Assembly: GCA_963969345.1 (NCBI GenBank)
Contig: OZ017767.1
Span: forward strand, 9,427,547 to 9,491,546
Reading direction: 5' to 3'
Origin: Turbatrix aceti
Taxonomy: Eukaryota; Nematoda; Chromadorea; Rhabditida; Panagrolaimidae
Length of the DNA: 64,000 nucleotides
A program made the position numbers and the translations under genes. Positions 34,153 through 46,700 of the stretch are shown here, piece by piece. A model generated the notes under the pieces. That model was not told where the DNA came from and searched no databases. It saw only the letters and a list, made by a program, of their open reading frames with translations. Every line of letters begins with the position of its first letter. Position 1 is the first letter of the stretch.

Positions 34153-35227
34153 GACCCACTCTGTGAGCTTTTTTATTCGTAAGGTGGACCGTCCGACACA
34201 GGCATTTTACAACTTCCGATGTTTTGTGCCATAGTTGTTGGCACCCATAGGGAGGGTCAACTTTTCGGTATGTGACATTTTTCAGATGCCGGATTCCGGA
34301 GATACGGGCTTCTGCAATTTTCGACGTCAAATTTTCAAATTGCTTCTAAAATTCTAATTTTTGGTACACAGGGGTATCTTGGCACGAGAAATCTACTGGT
34401 GTATTTACTTTTGTCAAAAAACATCTGTTTGTTTTGAAAAACCATGTTTTATGGTTTTCCTGTCTATTTTCGTCCGTTGCTTGGCTCCAGCATCCGTATT
34501 TTACTCGCCGAGGCCGTTTTCACAGTGAATTCTAACATTACATATTGTTACCTCTCGCAAGAAGTCAAAGAAAAAATTTATTTGCATACCTTTTTTTCTA
34601 CAGAAACCATTTTGTAACGCCAACTAGGGTCAAAAACGGGCAAAAAGTGCACAGAATACGTCGGAACGGGTCTCTTTTCATGTGCGCAACGTGCGAACGC
34701 GCGCCGAACTGCGACGCACGCATACCGCTCTCTTCTTTCTCGCGGTTTTGCCCGTTTTTGACCCTAGTTGGCGTTACAAAATGGTTTCTGTGGAAAAAAA
34801 GGTATGCAAATAAATTTTTTCTTTGACTTCTTGCGAGAGGTAACAATATGTAATGTTAGAATTCACTGTGAAAACGGCCTCGGCGAGTAAAATACGGATG
34901 CTGGAGCCAAGCAACGGACGAAAATAGACAGGAAAACCATAAAACATGGTTTTTCAAAACAAACAGATGTTTTTTGACAAAAGTAAATACACCAGTAGAT
35001 TTCTCGTGCCAAGATACCCCTGTGTACCAATCATCAGAATTTTTGAAGCATTTTGAAAATTTGACGTCGGAAACTTCCAGGAGCCGTAGCTCCAGAATCC
35101 GGCATCTAAAAAATTTTTGATAGGGGTATTTAGACCCTCCCCATAAGTGCCTACAATTTTGGCACAAAACATCGGAAGGTGTAAAATGCCTGTGTCGTCG
35201 GAAATAAAAAAGCTCACAGAGTGGGTC
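34153..35227. mobile_element. palindromic TTAA-flanked element 1 (about 1.08 kb)
   Basis: The ends are GACCCACTCTGTGAGC (34153) and its reverse complement GCTCACAGAGTGGGTC (ending 35227), each directly flanked by TTAA (34149-34152 and 35228-35231). Almost the whole element is an inverted repeat: arms of roughly 500 bp, about 34153-34650 and 34745-35227, around a short centre. The inner parts of the arms are nearly identical and the outer parts more diverged. There is no transposase. A TTAA duplication suggests mobilisation by a piggyBac-like transposase. Confidence 0.83.
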
Positions 35228-35231
35228 TTAA

Positions 35232-36617
35232 AAGACACTCTGTGAGCCGATTTAGTATCGACGACCCCGTGTTTTTACAACCCCCAAATATTTTGTGCCA
35301 AAGTTGCAGGTGGCAGGGGGGGAGGAACAGAAATAAATATAAAAAAAATTCCAGAAGCCGGATTCTGGAGTTACGGCTTCTGGAAGTTTTTGACGTCAAA
35401 TTTTCAACTTGCTTCAAAAAATCTGATTTTTGGCATACAGGGGTATCTTGGCACGCGAAATCGACTGGTGTACTCAGATTTTTTTTTGAACTTCTGATTT
35501 TTTCGGAATTATTGATTTCTGCAATTTTTCGACATTTTGCCTTACATTTTTGGCTACAGCATTTGCATTTCTTCTGGGGGAGCAGTGAGGTTCAGATATT
35601 CTTGTAGAGCATGTTTTTCTGAGTCTGGGATAAAAAACACAAAAAAAAGTGGTAACACTTTTGTGACCATCCTCGGGCATTTATCGCGCGCACTCGACAA
35701 AAAAAGAGTGTAAACAGCATCTTTTTTGCCTCAACTGACAAAAAAAGGCGTGCGCGCGCGTAAAAGGAGTCATGTTTAAAAAAATGCCCTAAAGCCAATT
35801 TTTGTTTTTTATGCTAGCGGTCACCTGGGTAGGCTTGGGCATGTCCCAAACATTGCTTTAAGTTACTTGTGTTTTTTATCGTATTATTTTGCTACGAGTT
35901 ACAGCATTCCAACTTTTCAGTTTTTTCAAATGCCTGTAGCAATGCGCAAAATTGTCGGATTAAACGCGCAAGTGACTTGTTACAATCTTCAGGACATGAT
36001 GAAACCTATTCAGGTAACCGCTAGCATAAAAAACAAAAATTGGCTTTAGGGCATTTTTTTAAACATGACTCCTTTTACGCGCGCGCACGCCTTTTTTTGT
36101 CAGTTAAGTCAAAAAATATGCTGTTTACACTCTTTTTTTGTCGAGTGCGCGCGATAAATGCCCGAGGATGGTCACAAAAGTGTTACCACTTTTTTTTGTG
36201 TTTTTTATCCCAGACTCAGAAAAACATGCTCTACAAGAATATCTGAACCTCACTGCTCCCCCAGAAGAAATGCAAATGCTGTAGCCAAAAATGTAAGGCA
36301 AAATGTCGAAAAATTGCAGAATACAATAATTCCGAAAAAATCAGAAGTTCAAAAAAAAATCTGAGTACACCAGTCGATTTCGCGTGCCAAGATACCCCTG
36401 TATGCCAAAAATCAGATTTTTTGAAGCAAGTTGAAAATTTGACATCAAAAACTTCCAGAAGCCGTAACTCCAGAATCCGGCTTCTGGAATTTTTTTTATA
36501 TTTATTTCTGTTCCTCCCCCCCTGCCACTTGTAACTTTGGCACAAAATATTTGGGGGTTGTAAAAACACGGGGTCGTCGATCCCCCCTTGGTCCTAAATC
36601 GGCTCACAGAGTGTCTT
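35232..36617. mobile_element. palindromic TTAA-flanked element 2 (about 1.39 kb), abutting element 1
   Basis: The ends are AAGACACTCTGTGAGCCGAT (35232) and its reverse complement (ending 36617), flanked by TTAA at 35228-35231, shared with element 1, and at 36618-36621. The arms of about 590 bp (35232-35820 and 36025-36617) are nearly identical; weaker inverted similarity continues towards a small centre. It shares terminal and subterminal blocks with element 1 (CTCTGTGAGC, TTTTGTGCCA, GGGGTATCTTGGCACG), so the two belong to one family. No transposase frame. Confidence 0.83.
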
Positions 36618-36780
36618 TTAAAATACGATATTTAGTTGCGCAATTTTCATATTTTCAATATTTTTTTTTTCAAATTGACGTTTCATTATTCTCAAAAATG
36701 TCCGACTACTCGGTATTTCAAATTCCAATCCAAGGTTCAAATTTATTTGACAACTACAAATCAAAAAACATAAATATTGT

Positions 36781-37236
36781 TCACTCCCCTGATTTTTTTG
36801 CGACAGGATCCAGGTTGTCCGCAAAAGCGTATTCACGGATCTTATTGATGGACGCAATGTAGTCATCAAACTCGCCGGGGTGAATTTCGTTAACTTGGTT
36901 CATCATGGAAAACTTTAGTCGAATCAGAGGATTCATGTTATCCCACAACACTTTGCATTGCTCATTCGCCAGCTTGACGTACTTCATGAAAACAGAAGCC
37001 TGGTTGAACGACTTCTTGTCCTCTTCTTTCCAGGTATTAAAGTTGTCCGGTATTCGTTTGCGCTTGTAAACCTTGTTTGTCCACTTAGGAGCGTCTCCAT
37101 GGATGTTTTCTTTTGAGGAGCCATTTACAGATGTTGCGGATTTGGAGCCGATGAAGAGGGAAGACCCACCAGAGGCGGGTGAGACTCCGTTGACACCAGA
37201 CGTGTTACTCGCTGCAGGCGAAGCAGGAACCGACAT
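36781..37236 (-). CDS. unrecognised basic protein, RKR-RIP family copy 2 (151 aa, single exon)
   Basis: Start chosen at ATG 37236 (MSVPASPAAS), 38 bases after a plausible acceptor (CCTGCAG). AATAAA lies about 36 bases after the stop. The Ser/Gly-rich N-terminus (1-47) is unlike copies 1 and 3, but the core is shared: KRKRIPDNF, W-x-EEDK, F, MK, K-A, QC, a D-N/D-M motif, RLK, and a terminal NLDP. It is the most divergent of the three and lacks the Lys-Asn-Ser repeats and SDTF motif. Its stop lies about 160 bases from the right end of TTAA element 2. Function unknown. Confidence 0.75.
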   Translation of the reverse strand: MSVPASPAASNTSGVNGVSPASGGSSLFIGSKSATSVNGSSKENIHGDAPKWTNKVYKRKRIPDNFNTWKEEDKKSFNQASVFMKYVKLANEQCKVLWDNMNPLIRLKFSMMNQVNEIHPGEFDDYIASINKIREYAFADNLDPVAKKSGE

Positions 37237-37977
37237 CTCGACTTCAGCACGAAACAGATAACACTGACTATAAACTGCAGGTTTAGCAAAAAACGTAGTA
37301 TGCAAATTTTTAAAATAGAAAAAATTTTTTGCATGTTTGCAATTTATTTTGTAAAATTTGATTCTGCAACAAATTTTGTCAATTTTTGTATGTATTTTAT
37401 TCATATAAAAAATTTATCAGAATGTGGCAAATGCGGTAAAATTGTTTATGTTAAATAAATAGAACGAAAAATGTTGTGTTTCCAGCCTCCGATTCCAATA
37501 TTTCCATTATTTTATTTGATTTATTTTTTCAAATTTCTAATATTTATTTATTATACAGTCTTTATTTTTACGCACAAAAAAGAATTCATCAAAAATACAA
37601 ATCATAAAACTGTGGTAAAACACACAATCATTGCTAAATACATACAATTGCTGGGCAAATAAATTTCTTGTACATAAATAGATACCATTTGTACGAACTG
37701 AGATAGTCAAAAAATAACCAAAAGTTGAGTGTTGGTGTGCGAGGAAACAGAAAGGTAAGTTTTTTCGTTCAAAAAATAAAAAATCACCGGGTTGGGTTTA
37801 CAACACAAAAAAAAAGAGATCAGGATTCATTAGAGCACTCGGAATGCCATCTTTTTTGTTTTAGAGAACGTAAAAATTCAATTTGACCCGTTTTTTTGTT
37901 TGTTTTTTTTAATAGAAAATACAAAAAAATTAGTTGCGGACCGTAAAATTTTATTATAGGTGGTTTTGCCACACGGA

Positions 37978-38028
37978 TGCACACACACACACACGCACAC
38001 GCACGCGTAAACGCACGCACACACATGC
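37978..38028. repeat. AC/GC microsatellite
   Basis: Run of CA dinucleotides with interspersed CG, just 3' of the K+ channel coding region on its transcribed strand. Confidence 0.85.
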
Positions 38029-38124
38029 TGTTTGTGTGGATTGACGGACAGACACCCAGTGCCAGTCAAAAAATAAATAAATACAATGTTGAACTTTTTC
38101 GGAATGCTTGGATAAAATCAGAAA

Positions 38125-40751
38125 TTAGGAATCACTCGGATACGAAGGATACATAACGGTAGGCGGTAAGTGTGATCGTCGCCGCAGGGCATGATGATGA
38201 CCCCCTCCTCCGATAAAAGTGTCACTGCACTCTGACATCTAAAAAAATAAACGTGGTGTGAAGGTGTGAACACAGATACTCAAAAAAAATCACACAATTT
38301 GTGCAACATAAAATAAATAAAATGATTTCAAAAAAAACAAAACAAATTTCAAACGTGCTGTACAAAAAAACGTTTTTTTTTTAAATAAAAAATTTAAACA
38401 ATTCGGCGATGCGATTTTTGACGCATTGATTTAAAATTAGCCTTTTGATTAGCAGACGTTACCATGTCATCGCCGTACCACTCGCCAGTGGATTCGGCAA
38501 ATTTGTCGATAATCATGGAGATCGGGAAGGCAAGCACGATGATGCCGCAGACCGATGCCATTGCTGCGACCACTTTTCCACCGGCAGTCACGGGGACGAG
38601 ATCTCCGTAGCCTACTGTTGTCATTGTTACTCTAAAATTTGTTCATTTTTTTATTTAAAAAAAATTGATTCGGATTGTAAACAAAAATTAGGTCCGGGTG
38701 GCAGCAACAAACAAATATGGTTTGAATGGTGATAAAAAAAATTTGGCCGGGTGGTAGCAACAAAAACTTTAGTCTGGGTGGTAGCAACAAAAAAGTTGGT
38801 CTGGGTAATCGCAAAAAAACATGAAAAAGAAAGTTGAATTTCAGAGAATTTTTTTTTAATAAAAAAAACTCACATGCACCACCAACACGCAGAAGGTATA
38901 CTGTAGAACTTAGAATTGGGCTCATCTCTTTCGAAGAAGTAAATAGCCGTCGAAAATAGCATAATACCGGTGAGCAAAAACATGCCCAGCATGGATAACT
39001 CAGCGGCCGACTTTTTCATTGTTTCGCCGAAAGCCCGAAGACCTATGCTGTAGCGTGCGAGCTTGAAGATTCGTGCAACACGAGCCAGTCGCATGACGCG
39101 AATGACAACCATTGCGCCACGGAAATTCCTGAGTTCTATTTCATCGATGCCAACGTTTGGTAGGCATTCTTCCACGAAGAAGGGCACTATGGTCATGAGA
39201 TCGATGACGTTGAGGGCCTGCTTGATGAATTGGCACTTGAGAGGAGAGACGAGGAAGCGGAGGATGTACTCCGCGGTGAAGTAAACCATGCAGCTAAAAT
39301 TTGTTAAATAATTTTTTTTAAATTTTTTTTTAAAGTAACAAAAATTAAACTAAAAAAACATTTTCAATAAAAAAAATTACTAAATTTTAAATAAAAAAAA
39401 ATTATCTAGAATTGTTTTTTAGTTTTAATCTTCAGATCAAAAAAACCAACCAAGTCTCTAAAAACTGCAACCACCACACAGGTGTCATGCCCTCTGTCTG
39501 AAACTCGGGCATGGAAGACAAAATGAGTCCAGCGAGCGACAGCAAAACAAAGGCAGCCGACACAATTGATTGAATCTTGGCAGCAAATGAGCTCCTTGGA
39601 TTCTCAAAAAAAGTCCAAGTCAAAAGTCGAGTTTTGCCGAGCCAAACTTTGTCAAAGAGATCAGGTGGAAAAGTCATTTCAAGGTAAGCTTGTTCACTGC
39701 TTGAAAATTGGGCAACTCCGTGCGGCTTACGACCGCCTTCGTCGAGGCGACAACAAGCAGCAAAAGTTGAAGAGGGTATTCTCCAGAAATCCAGTTCGTA
39801 TCTCAATCTGATTGGACAGATGTCCATTGGTCTGTGGAGGCGGCCTGAAAATTTTCTCTTGTGAAACAAAATGTTAAAATGACTACCACCCGTACAAAAC
39901 ATATTTTTTTACCAAAAATTCAAAAATGGCTACCACCAGTACAAAACAACTTTTTAAGAAAAAAATTCTGAAATGACTACCACATGTACAAAAAATGTTC
40001 TGTATTCATAACGAATTGTATATAACTCACCGGTAACATAAAAATCAACAATGTATTCAAAAATAACAGGAGATCGTTCAAAGTAGTACTCATTTGTGTG
40101 CTCAAAATATGAGTCGCATTCTGTGAGACGTTCAATGTGGGATTTTGAACAAAAAACCGCCAGCCTACCGCTGTCGAGTCTTTGTCTGACCTTCAAGTAT
40201 CAAAAGTTTTTAGTTAAATATTTCGTTTAAGAAAATTTTATAAAAACTTACCAAGTTGACATAAAGTTGGGCGCATCGACCACCAACGTTAATTTTGATG
40301 ATTTCACCGGTTTTTTCAATGTTATCAACTACGGTTGATGACGGTAGATCGCCGTTTAGAGGTTTGTGCAGTTGTTCGGCCTGGTTTATCTGAAATTAAA
40401 ATGATAAGTAAAATTTGTAGATTTGTCGGGAATTTTTTTTGTAATTTTTTTGTGACACAGTGTGCGTTGCTGAAGAAATGCGAAATGTGCAAAGTGAAAA
40501 ACGATTAAAGGAAGAAGAGACACCATATTGAAATTTAGGTCAAGTTTAGCCAAATTCGTTCTCATTGTTCAAAAAAAATTAATAAAAAGAAAAAAAATAG
40601 CGGACAGACAAAAGCGACACCTCCCAAATATGTACGACTGCCGATTGCTTACCTGAGATTTCAGCAGTTCCATCCTCTTTTGATTAATGTAGTGAGACCG
40701 TACTCGAGGAATCATGTTTGTTGTATCGCCCAAATTCTGGCTAACAGAGGA
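38125..40751 (-). CDS. voltage-gated potassium channel alpha subunit (Kv/KVS type; 7 exons, about 485 aa)
   Basis: Pore-forming plasma-membrane K+ channel. Exons: 40751-40653 (ATG 40715), 40389-40252, 40190-40031, 39844-39451, 39293-38874, 38631-38463, 38238-38125; all phases match and give 485 codons plus stop from that ATG. T1 tetramerisation domain: INVGG, CDSYFEHTNEYYFERSP, DFYVTG, ELDFW and ACC (zinc-type Cys pair). S1 near SIVSAAFVLLSLAGLI, S2 with CMVYFTAEYILRF, S3 ALNVIDLMTIVPFF, S4 with Arg every third residue (VVIRVMRLARVARIFKLAR), S5, pore WWCIVTMTTVGYGD with the GYG filter, S6 with GIIVLAFPISMII (the usual PxP is changed to PIS). The first exon is also open upstream of the ATG to its acceptor. 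At the 3' end the sixth exon can either splice at 38463 (GTAACG) to the last exon, or read through to its own stop at 38394, giving two possible C-termini. Confidence 0.92.
38692..38822. repeat. minisatellite in a K+ channel intron
   Basis: Four imperfect copies of a unit of about 35 bp containing GGGTGGTAGCAACAAAAA, between the S5 exon and the pore exon. Confidence 0.7.
39866..39992. repeat. three-copy repeat in a K+ channel intron
   Basis: The block AAATGACTACCACCCGTACA and two variants recur about every 50 bases in the intron between the second and third T1 exons. Confidence 0.65.
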
Positions 40752-40753
40752 CT

Positions 40754-43700
40754 AAAAGAAAAGAAGAAACTAACGAGAATGAGGAACCGAAAACGTGACA
40801 ATGATAAAAAAAACGAGGTTATGATTCAATGTCAAAAAAAAGATATGTATGTATAATATATCTCAAAACAGGAAATAACGAAAAGTTTATCGTTATAATG
40901 ACTGAGAAAAGTCGTATATCATAAAAGCATATCAATTTACGTTTAAAATTTTTTACACATCGGCATGCATGCAATGATGCGTCAAAAATAGGATACAGAG
41001 TAAGTAAAGAAAAGACAGGATGCCTCGGGCTTTCAAAAAGTGCCAAAAGCCAAGACCAGCAGGCCAGTTGCAAGTTTTTATTTTATTTTATTTCATTTCA
41101 TTTTTATGTTTCTATTTTAAAACTTTTTGGGTAAAAAATGCCAAAAATAGCCGAAGGGCGACCAAAAGTCAGATTTCAGATACATACAAAACAATTGAAC
41201 TTTTTTAACAAATTTTTGATTCTACAATAATTCAAAAAATGTAATATTATATTTAAAAACGAACTAAATGTTTAATAAAGAAATTAGAATTTTATTCGTT
41301 TTATTAGAATTAGAGCACTGCACCTACAAACTCTCATATCAGTACTCAGAGCTTAAGTAAAATACAATCAGGTCGGACGATAGTAGGAGGGCATTGCCGT
41401 CACGCTCTCATTTATCGCTATTCAAACCCAAATTTGTATCATATTGAATTCATATAAAAGACGACAAAAGCTATGCATTGGTACAATTAATGCCAATGTC
41501 ACGCAACGAAATATAAAAACAATAATGCCAATGCGTGAAGTTCTTCTCGGCATTATTACCTGCTTGAGTTTGCAAACTTAGAAAAAATAGGATTGTAGCA
41601 GGAAGAGAAATCGCAGGACACGCAAGGTTTTTTTCAGACAGCAATTCTAAAAGTCGGTTTCTTGAACCTTATAACTGGAATTTTATTATATTTACATAAA
41701 TATTATAGTTATGATTTGATAAGGTTTATTTGTGTTTTTTGTAGATATTCACATATGTAAAAACAGAGGTATTTATTAACAATAATTGCATAAAATGGTG
41801 CTGACAAAGATTATCGAGCACAAATTGCTTCAAATTTTAGAGTAATTGCTTTTTTTGCAATTTATCGAATTGTTGCTTCAACTACAACCAAAAATGAGTA
41901 TTTGAACAGAATATTTATGACAAATAAAAAAATTTTGATCCAATCATCACAAATTTTTTATACATTTTTTTAGTTTTAAAAAATTGATGTTTTACAAAAA
42001 AAAATAAATACAGAAGGAACTAAATTTTAAAGCACTTAAGCCAACTTGCGGTGCATCATTCCTCGTGAGTTACTACCAATATGTACTATGTTGTACGATG
42101 AATGTTAGATTGCTACCTATGACAATCCGCATTTAATGACCACTTTTCGTACATTTATTTTTCCGATACGCATTTGCTTCAATTGTTTCTATTTTTTGTA
42201 TGGTAACCGTGCCAGCTGACATGACAGTCAGGTAAGACAACGGATCATAGACATCAAACATCTTATTTTGCGTACGTTAAAAAATAAAAAAGAACCCTAA
42301 CTAATTGAGATAAAAAAAATTAAAAATTAAATAGACATTCATTCACAACTGCAAAGTTCAAAGAGATAACTAAATAATATTTCTTGAAAAATCCATGGAT
42401 TCTGAAAAAATGACTATGCTTGACCGACGTCGTTTTTCTGCAAAAAAAAGCATGACACGACAAAAAAGTAAAATCAGGTAAATACATAACTTGGGGAAAA
42501 CATCCCAAGACGTCTGTAAAAAATAAAAATAGTTACGCAAAGGGATTTTACTTGTTCCTGCACTCATAAAATACTTATGAGGCATTATGAGATACGCTGG
42601 ATAATCTTATCTCAGTCAGTACGTACCAAATAATAAGTGTTTGAAAGAGAGGATAAAAACAAAATTACTCATTCTTTTTTTTTTGGTTAAGCAAGTTCAA
42701 AAATACGAATTTTAAATTCAGAAAAGTTTTTGAAATTTATTTACAACTAAATTTTTTTTGCCTATTTTCAATAGCGTCATGACAAATATTCTGATTTTGA
42801 CTAATCAGATCATTTCGTTCACAACCCAAATACTATTTGGACACAAACCACCGTAAACAAGCAGTGAACCAGAAGACAGACCCATAACCAGATTAGGCAC
42901 AGCTCATGCACGCAAGAGCCAACGATCATCTTACTTTGCACTTTGAGCTTTCTAAAACTTCAAGCGTCTGCAAACTTTCAGAACTTTTTGATAAATCGAA
43001 TCGCACAAAAAAAGGTGTATTTTTTGACTAAAAAAATATTATTTTTGTAAAAAAAAAAGTTCTGGGACAAAAATAAAATTTGATTTGGTCTTACCAGGAT
43101 TAAAGAAGGGTTACAGAATCATACGAAAAATTTTTTTGCAGTTTCTGACATTCCTGTTTATTTTTTTTACGTTCTTACATTTCTGATTATTTTTTTTACA
43201 TTTACTTGTCTATAAATTTCTACACAAAATATTTATAGCAAAAAAAATAATCAAAAATATTGTGTGCCGTTATAAAAAAATAAATATGCGTTCAAAAACA
43301 AAAACAATTAAATAAGGAATCTATTTTTTCTCCAAATCCAAAAAAACCCACCGTATGCAACAACTTGATGCAATCAGCGCAGTATTCCATCATGTCAACA
43401 ACTACTACAACAGCAGCAATGACAATGAATGAATGAACGAACAACGACGTCAAAAAAAATAACCAGACAAGAGTATTTATATATTTAGTTTTTGCAAGCT
43501 GTGAATGTTTTTTTGTGACAATAAGAGGGCAAATCTAGGCGTTCAAATTTTTTTTATATAAATAGTAACCACCAAAGAGTGAACAACTCTTTTTTGCTGC
43601 TTTTTCAACATTTATCCGACCCCCTCCCCCATCAAAAAAAAGAACCGCTGCAAATGAGGTGTGCAAAACAAAAAACGGGAGAAAAAAATAAACGTCATGG

Positions 43701-46700
43701 AGTGGACATAATTTGACCAAAACATTAAATGGAGTGGAAAAGGGGGCTGAATACGGTATTTTTGAAGGAAAGGATAACAAATATGTAATAAAAATTTTCA
43801 AAAAAATGACTGCAAAAAATTTTATTGCAGTTTTTAAACAATATTATTTAGTTTTTTGAACAATAAATATTGTTTTAAATTTAAACTTTTTATTTCTAAA
43901 ATATAACGTTTTTATTTTTTGATTTATTTAAAAAAACAAACCAAACGAAAGATAATCAACATAAAATTTTTATGGAAAAATTTTACCAAATTGTGCGTTT
44001 TGTAAAATTAATCCGCAGATCTAAATAAATTTCCTGTCGTTTCTAGACCCATGAATGTCCTCTTTTTACCACCTGGGTGGCCACCTCCCTAGTCACTGAT
44101 GTGACTCCAGACAAAAAAGGGACTTCCCCAGGAACTTTTCCAATTTTTCATCAAAACGTCATAAAAAGGTAGTGCAAATTGTTAGCGCGAAATTGTGCAT
44201 TTTTGATACATCCAGGAACTGCGTATATTTTTGGCATCGCAAATGATGATACAAGACATCGAAAAAAAATTTCACACTTCATTTACCATCCACCGCTCAC
44301 TTCCACGCACCGCAAATTTTGGGGTTATTGTAAAAATTTGAAGTCACCGTAAAAAAGTGGCATTTACAAAAAAAAAGAATTCTCAAAAAGTGAAACGGTA
44401 CAAATAAATTAATGGAAAGTAAGAATGGTATAAAGAACAAATAAGCAGGATACTACTAGAATTTTGAATACTAATATGTGTATAACTGCTCTTTTCCACG
44501 TTCCTTTTTGCAGACTTCTCACGTATATTCTCACTCGGTCAGGCACACATCTTTCAATCTTTGCATTATGTGTATGTATTTATTATTATGCGAATTCGGA
44601 GAAAACAAACCATGAAAATTTTATTTACGCAACTTTTTTATTAGCGTTTAAAAAAATCCAAAAAAAATATACGTAAGATAAATATTAAAGCCTGAAAAGT
44701 AAAAATCGCTGAATTTAATCTTTCTTTATAAAATGAACTAAACAACACTTAAAAAAAAAGCTACACAAAAAAGCATTTTGTTTTTTTAGTCTTTGCACGT
44801 CATTTTTAGGTCATTAAAAATATAGAACAAAAAATATCTGCAAATCGTACAAATAAACATAAATAATTGGATTCAGAGGGTTCGAGCCTGTTTTTTTGGT
44901 AATTTTAAAACTTCCATTGTATTTTTAAATTTAAAAATAAAAATATAAACACGCGAGTCTAAAAAAACAAAATATCTAAAAAAGTAAACCGTTTTTTTGG
45001 TGGCAAAGGTAAACATTTTCTCTCAAATTTTTTATCATACATTATTTTATTTTATTTCATGACTCGTGTCAACGGCACACAAAGCTGCACGCATGGTCAA
45101 ACGCTCGTAATCAAACATCAGAACAATAGAAACGGGGTGACAAACAATTATTGGATGCCTTGTTTTGCCAGCATGCATACAAATCAGGTGTTGACCGGAA
45201 AAAACAAGTGCACTTTAAAAATATCTCCGGTTCAAGGATTTTTTTTCTAATATGGTTAAGGAATACAAAACAAAACCGTAATCAATCGAACCTAATGTTT
45301 ATAATTTTTGGCCGCCGCACGTGAAAATCCGGATGTTTGGAGAAGAAATCCGTGAAACGGCCACTCTTCATTATCATCAAACAAACAAATTTATGTGATG
45401 CGTTTTTCAGGAAGCATGCGCACTACACAAACACAAATGAGCGTAAAACCGTTCAGCGGATTCTCAAAAAAAAAGGAAAAAAATTTTCGAGCTTTGTAAA
45501 CAGACGCTCAAATAAATATCCGTTCTTACTACTTTGCTCGTATTTGTGGTATTAAAAAACATATGAGGAAGGATTTAGGCACATGTGCCATAAAAAAGTT
45601 TTGTTGAAAAGAATTTAGAAAAGGTATATTTATTTTTTAAAAAGTAATGTTCTTAAAAATATTTACTTACAATACGGGCACAAAAGTCAAGGATAGCAGA
45701 CAATTAACGGATTATAAACGATATTTAAGATTAAAAAACATGTTATGATAAATATAATTTTTATCACAGTTATTAACGATTGCTTACTTAAACAGGGCCA
45801 AGCCATGTGTTTGTATAATATCGAAGTTTGATATTTATATAATGTATCATAGAAATATCAATAAACTAAATACTATTCCGCGTATGTGAAGGACATTTTA
45901 AAAACATTAGTCATTTTATTTAACAGATTAAAACCAAATCACTAACAGAAGGGATTATAAAGTTCGTGTGATGCTTGAGCTTATCAAGTTTTATTTTTAT
46001 TTAAAAAAAACTAAAAATATATTGTAATAAATATTTACATATCAGTATGGGTTTCTATTGTAATTAAAACAAACTTATTTTTTAGATAAAAAAATTGTAA
46101 AGGCAGAGTTTTCTCCGTTTTTTGTAGATATAAAACTAACGGACGGACAAAAAGCCGTTAATTTCACGTAGAATAACGTCAAAATTATGATATCACATAC
46201 ATACACAGATAGAAAAGCAGATTACCCTGTTTTATCTCGGATTTACTAAAAATTGAACACTGCATACATATTTATTCTTTTGTATGCAACCCATGGTATT
46301 TGAACGGATTAACTTTAAAACGGCTACAAAACGTTTGAATGAAAACGCCATTCAGTTAAAAAAATTCTGCGTAAAAGTTTAAAAATGCCGTTCTGTTCGT
46401 GAAATAAGTTGTTTGCAAGTATAAAGGTCAAATTCTAAAAAAAATGTTTATTGGTTGTGTTCCAATTTACGGAGTGCAAAACAAAAACACAATTTTTTTT
46501 TCAATTCTGCGAAATAAGAAAAATTGCCATGATTTTTTTTGTTTTTTTTTTCAGGAAAGTGGTTGGTGGCGCGGCGAAGTGCAAAAAATCAAAAAACAAA
46601 CATGTTTTTGACTTTGACCACACTAGCCTCGATACATATTTTTTAATGACGTTTATTTTTTTTATTTTACACGGACAAAAGATCGTCATAATTTTTTTTA

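Noticed and set aside
34545..34846. The same predicted protein on both strands (34545-34826 plus and 34598-34846 minus)
   Set aside because: Produced by the palindromic arms of TTAA element 1, not two genes.
35221..36607. Mirror-image ORFs of 68-128 aa inside TTAA element 2
   Set aside because: Each appears twice because the arms are inverted copies; no transposase or other domain, so not annotated as genes.
44860..44900. tRNA T-loop-like GGTTCGAGCC
   Set aside because: No acceptor stem, anticodon arm or A-box in the right place; no tRNA found anywhere in the window.
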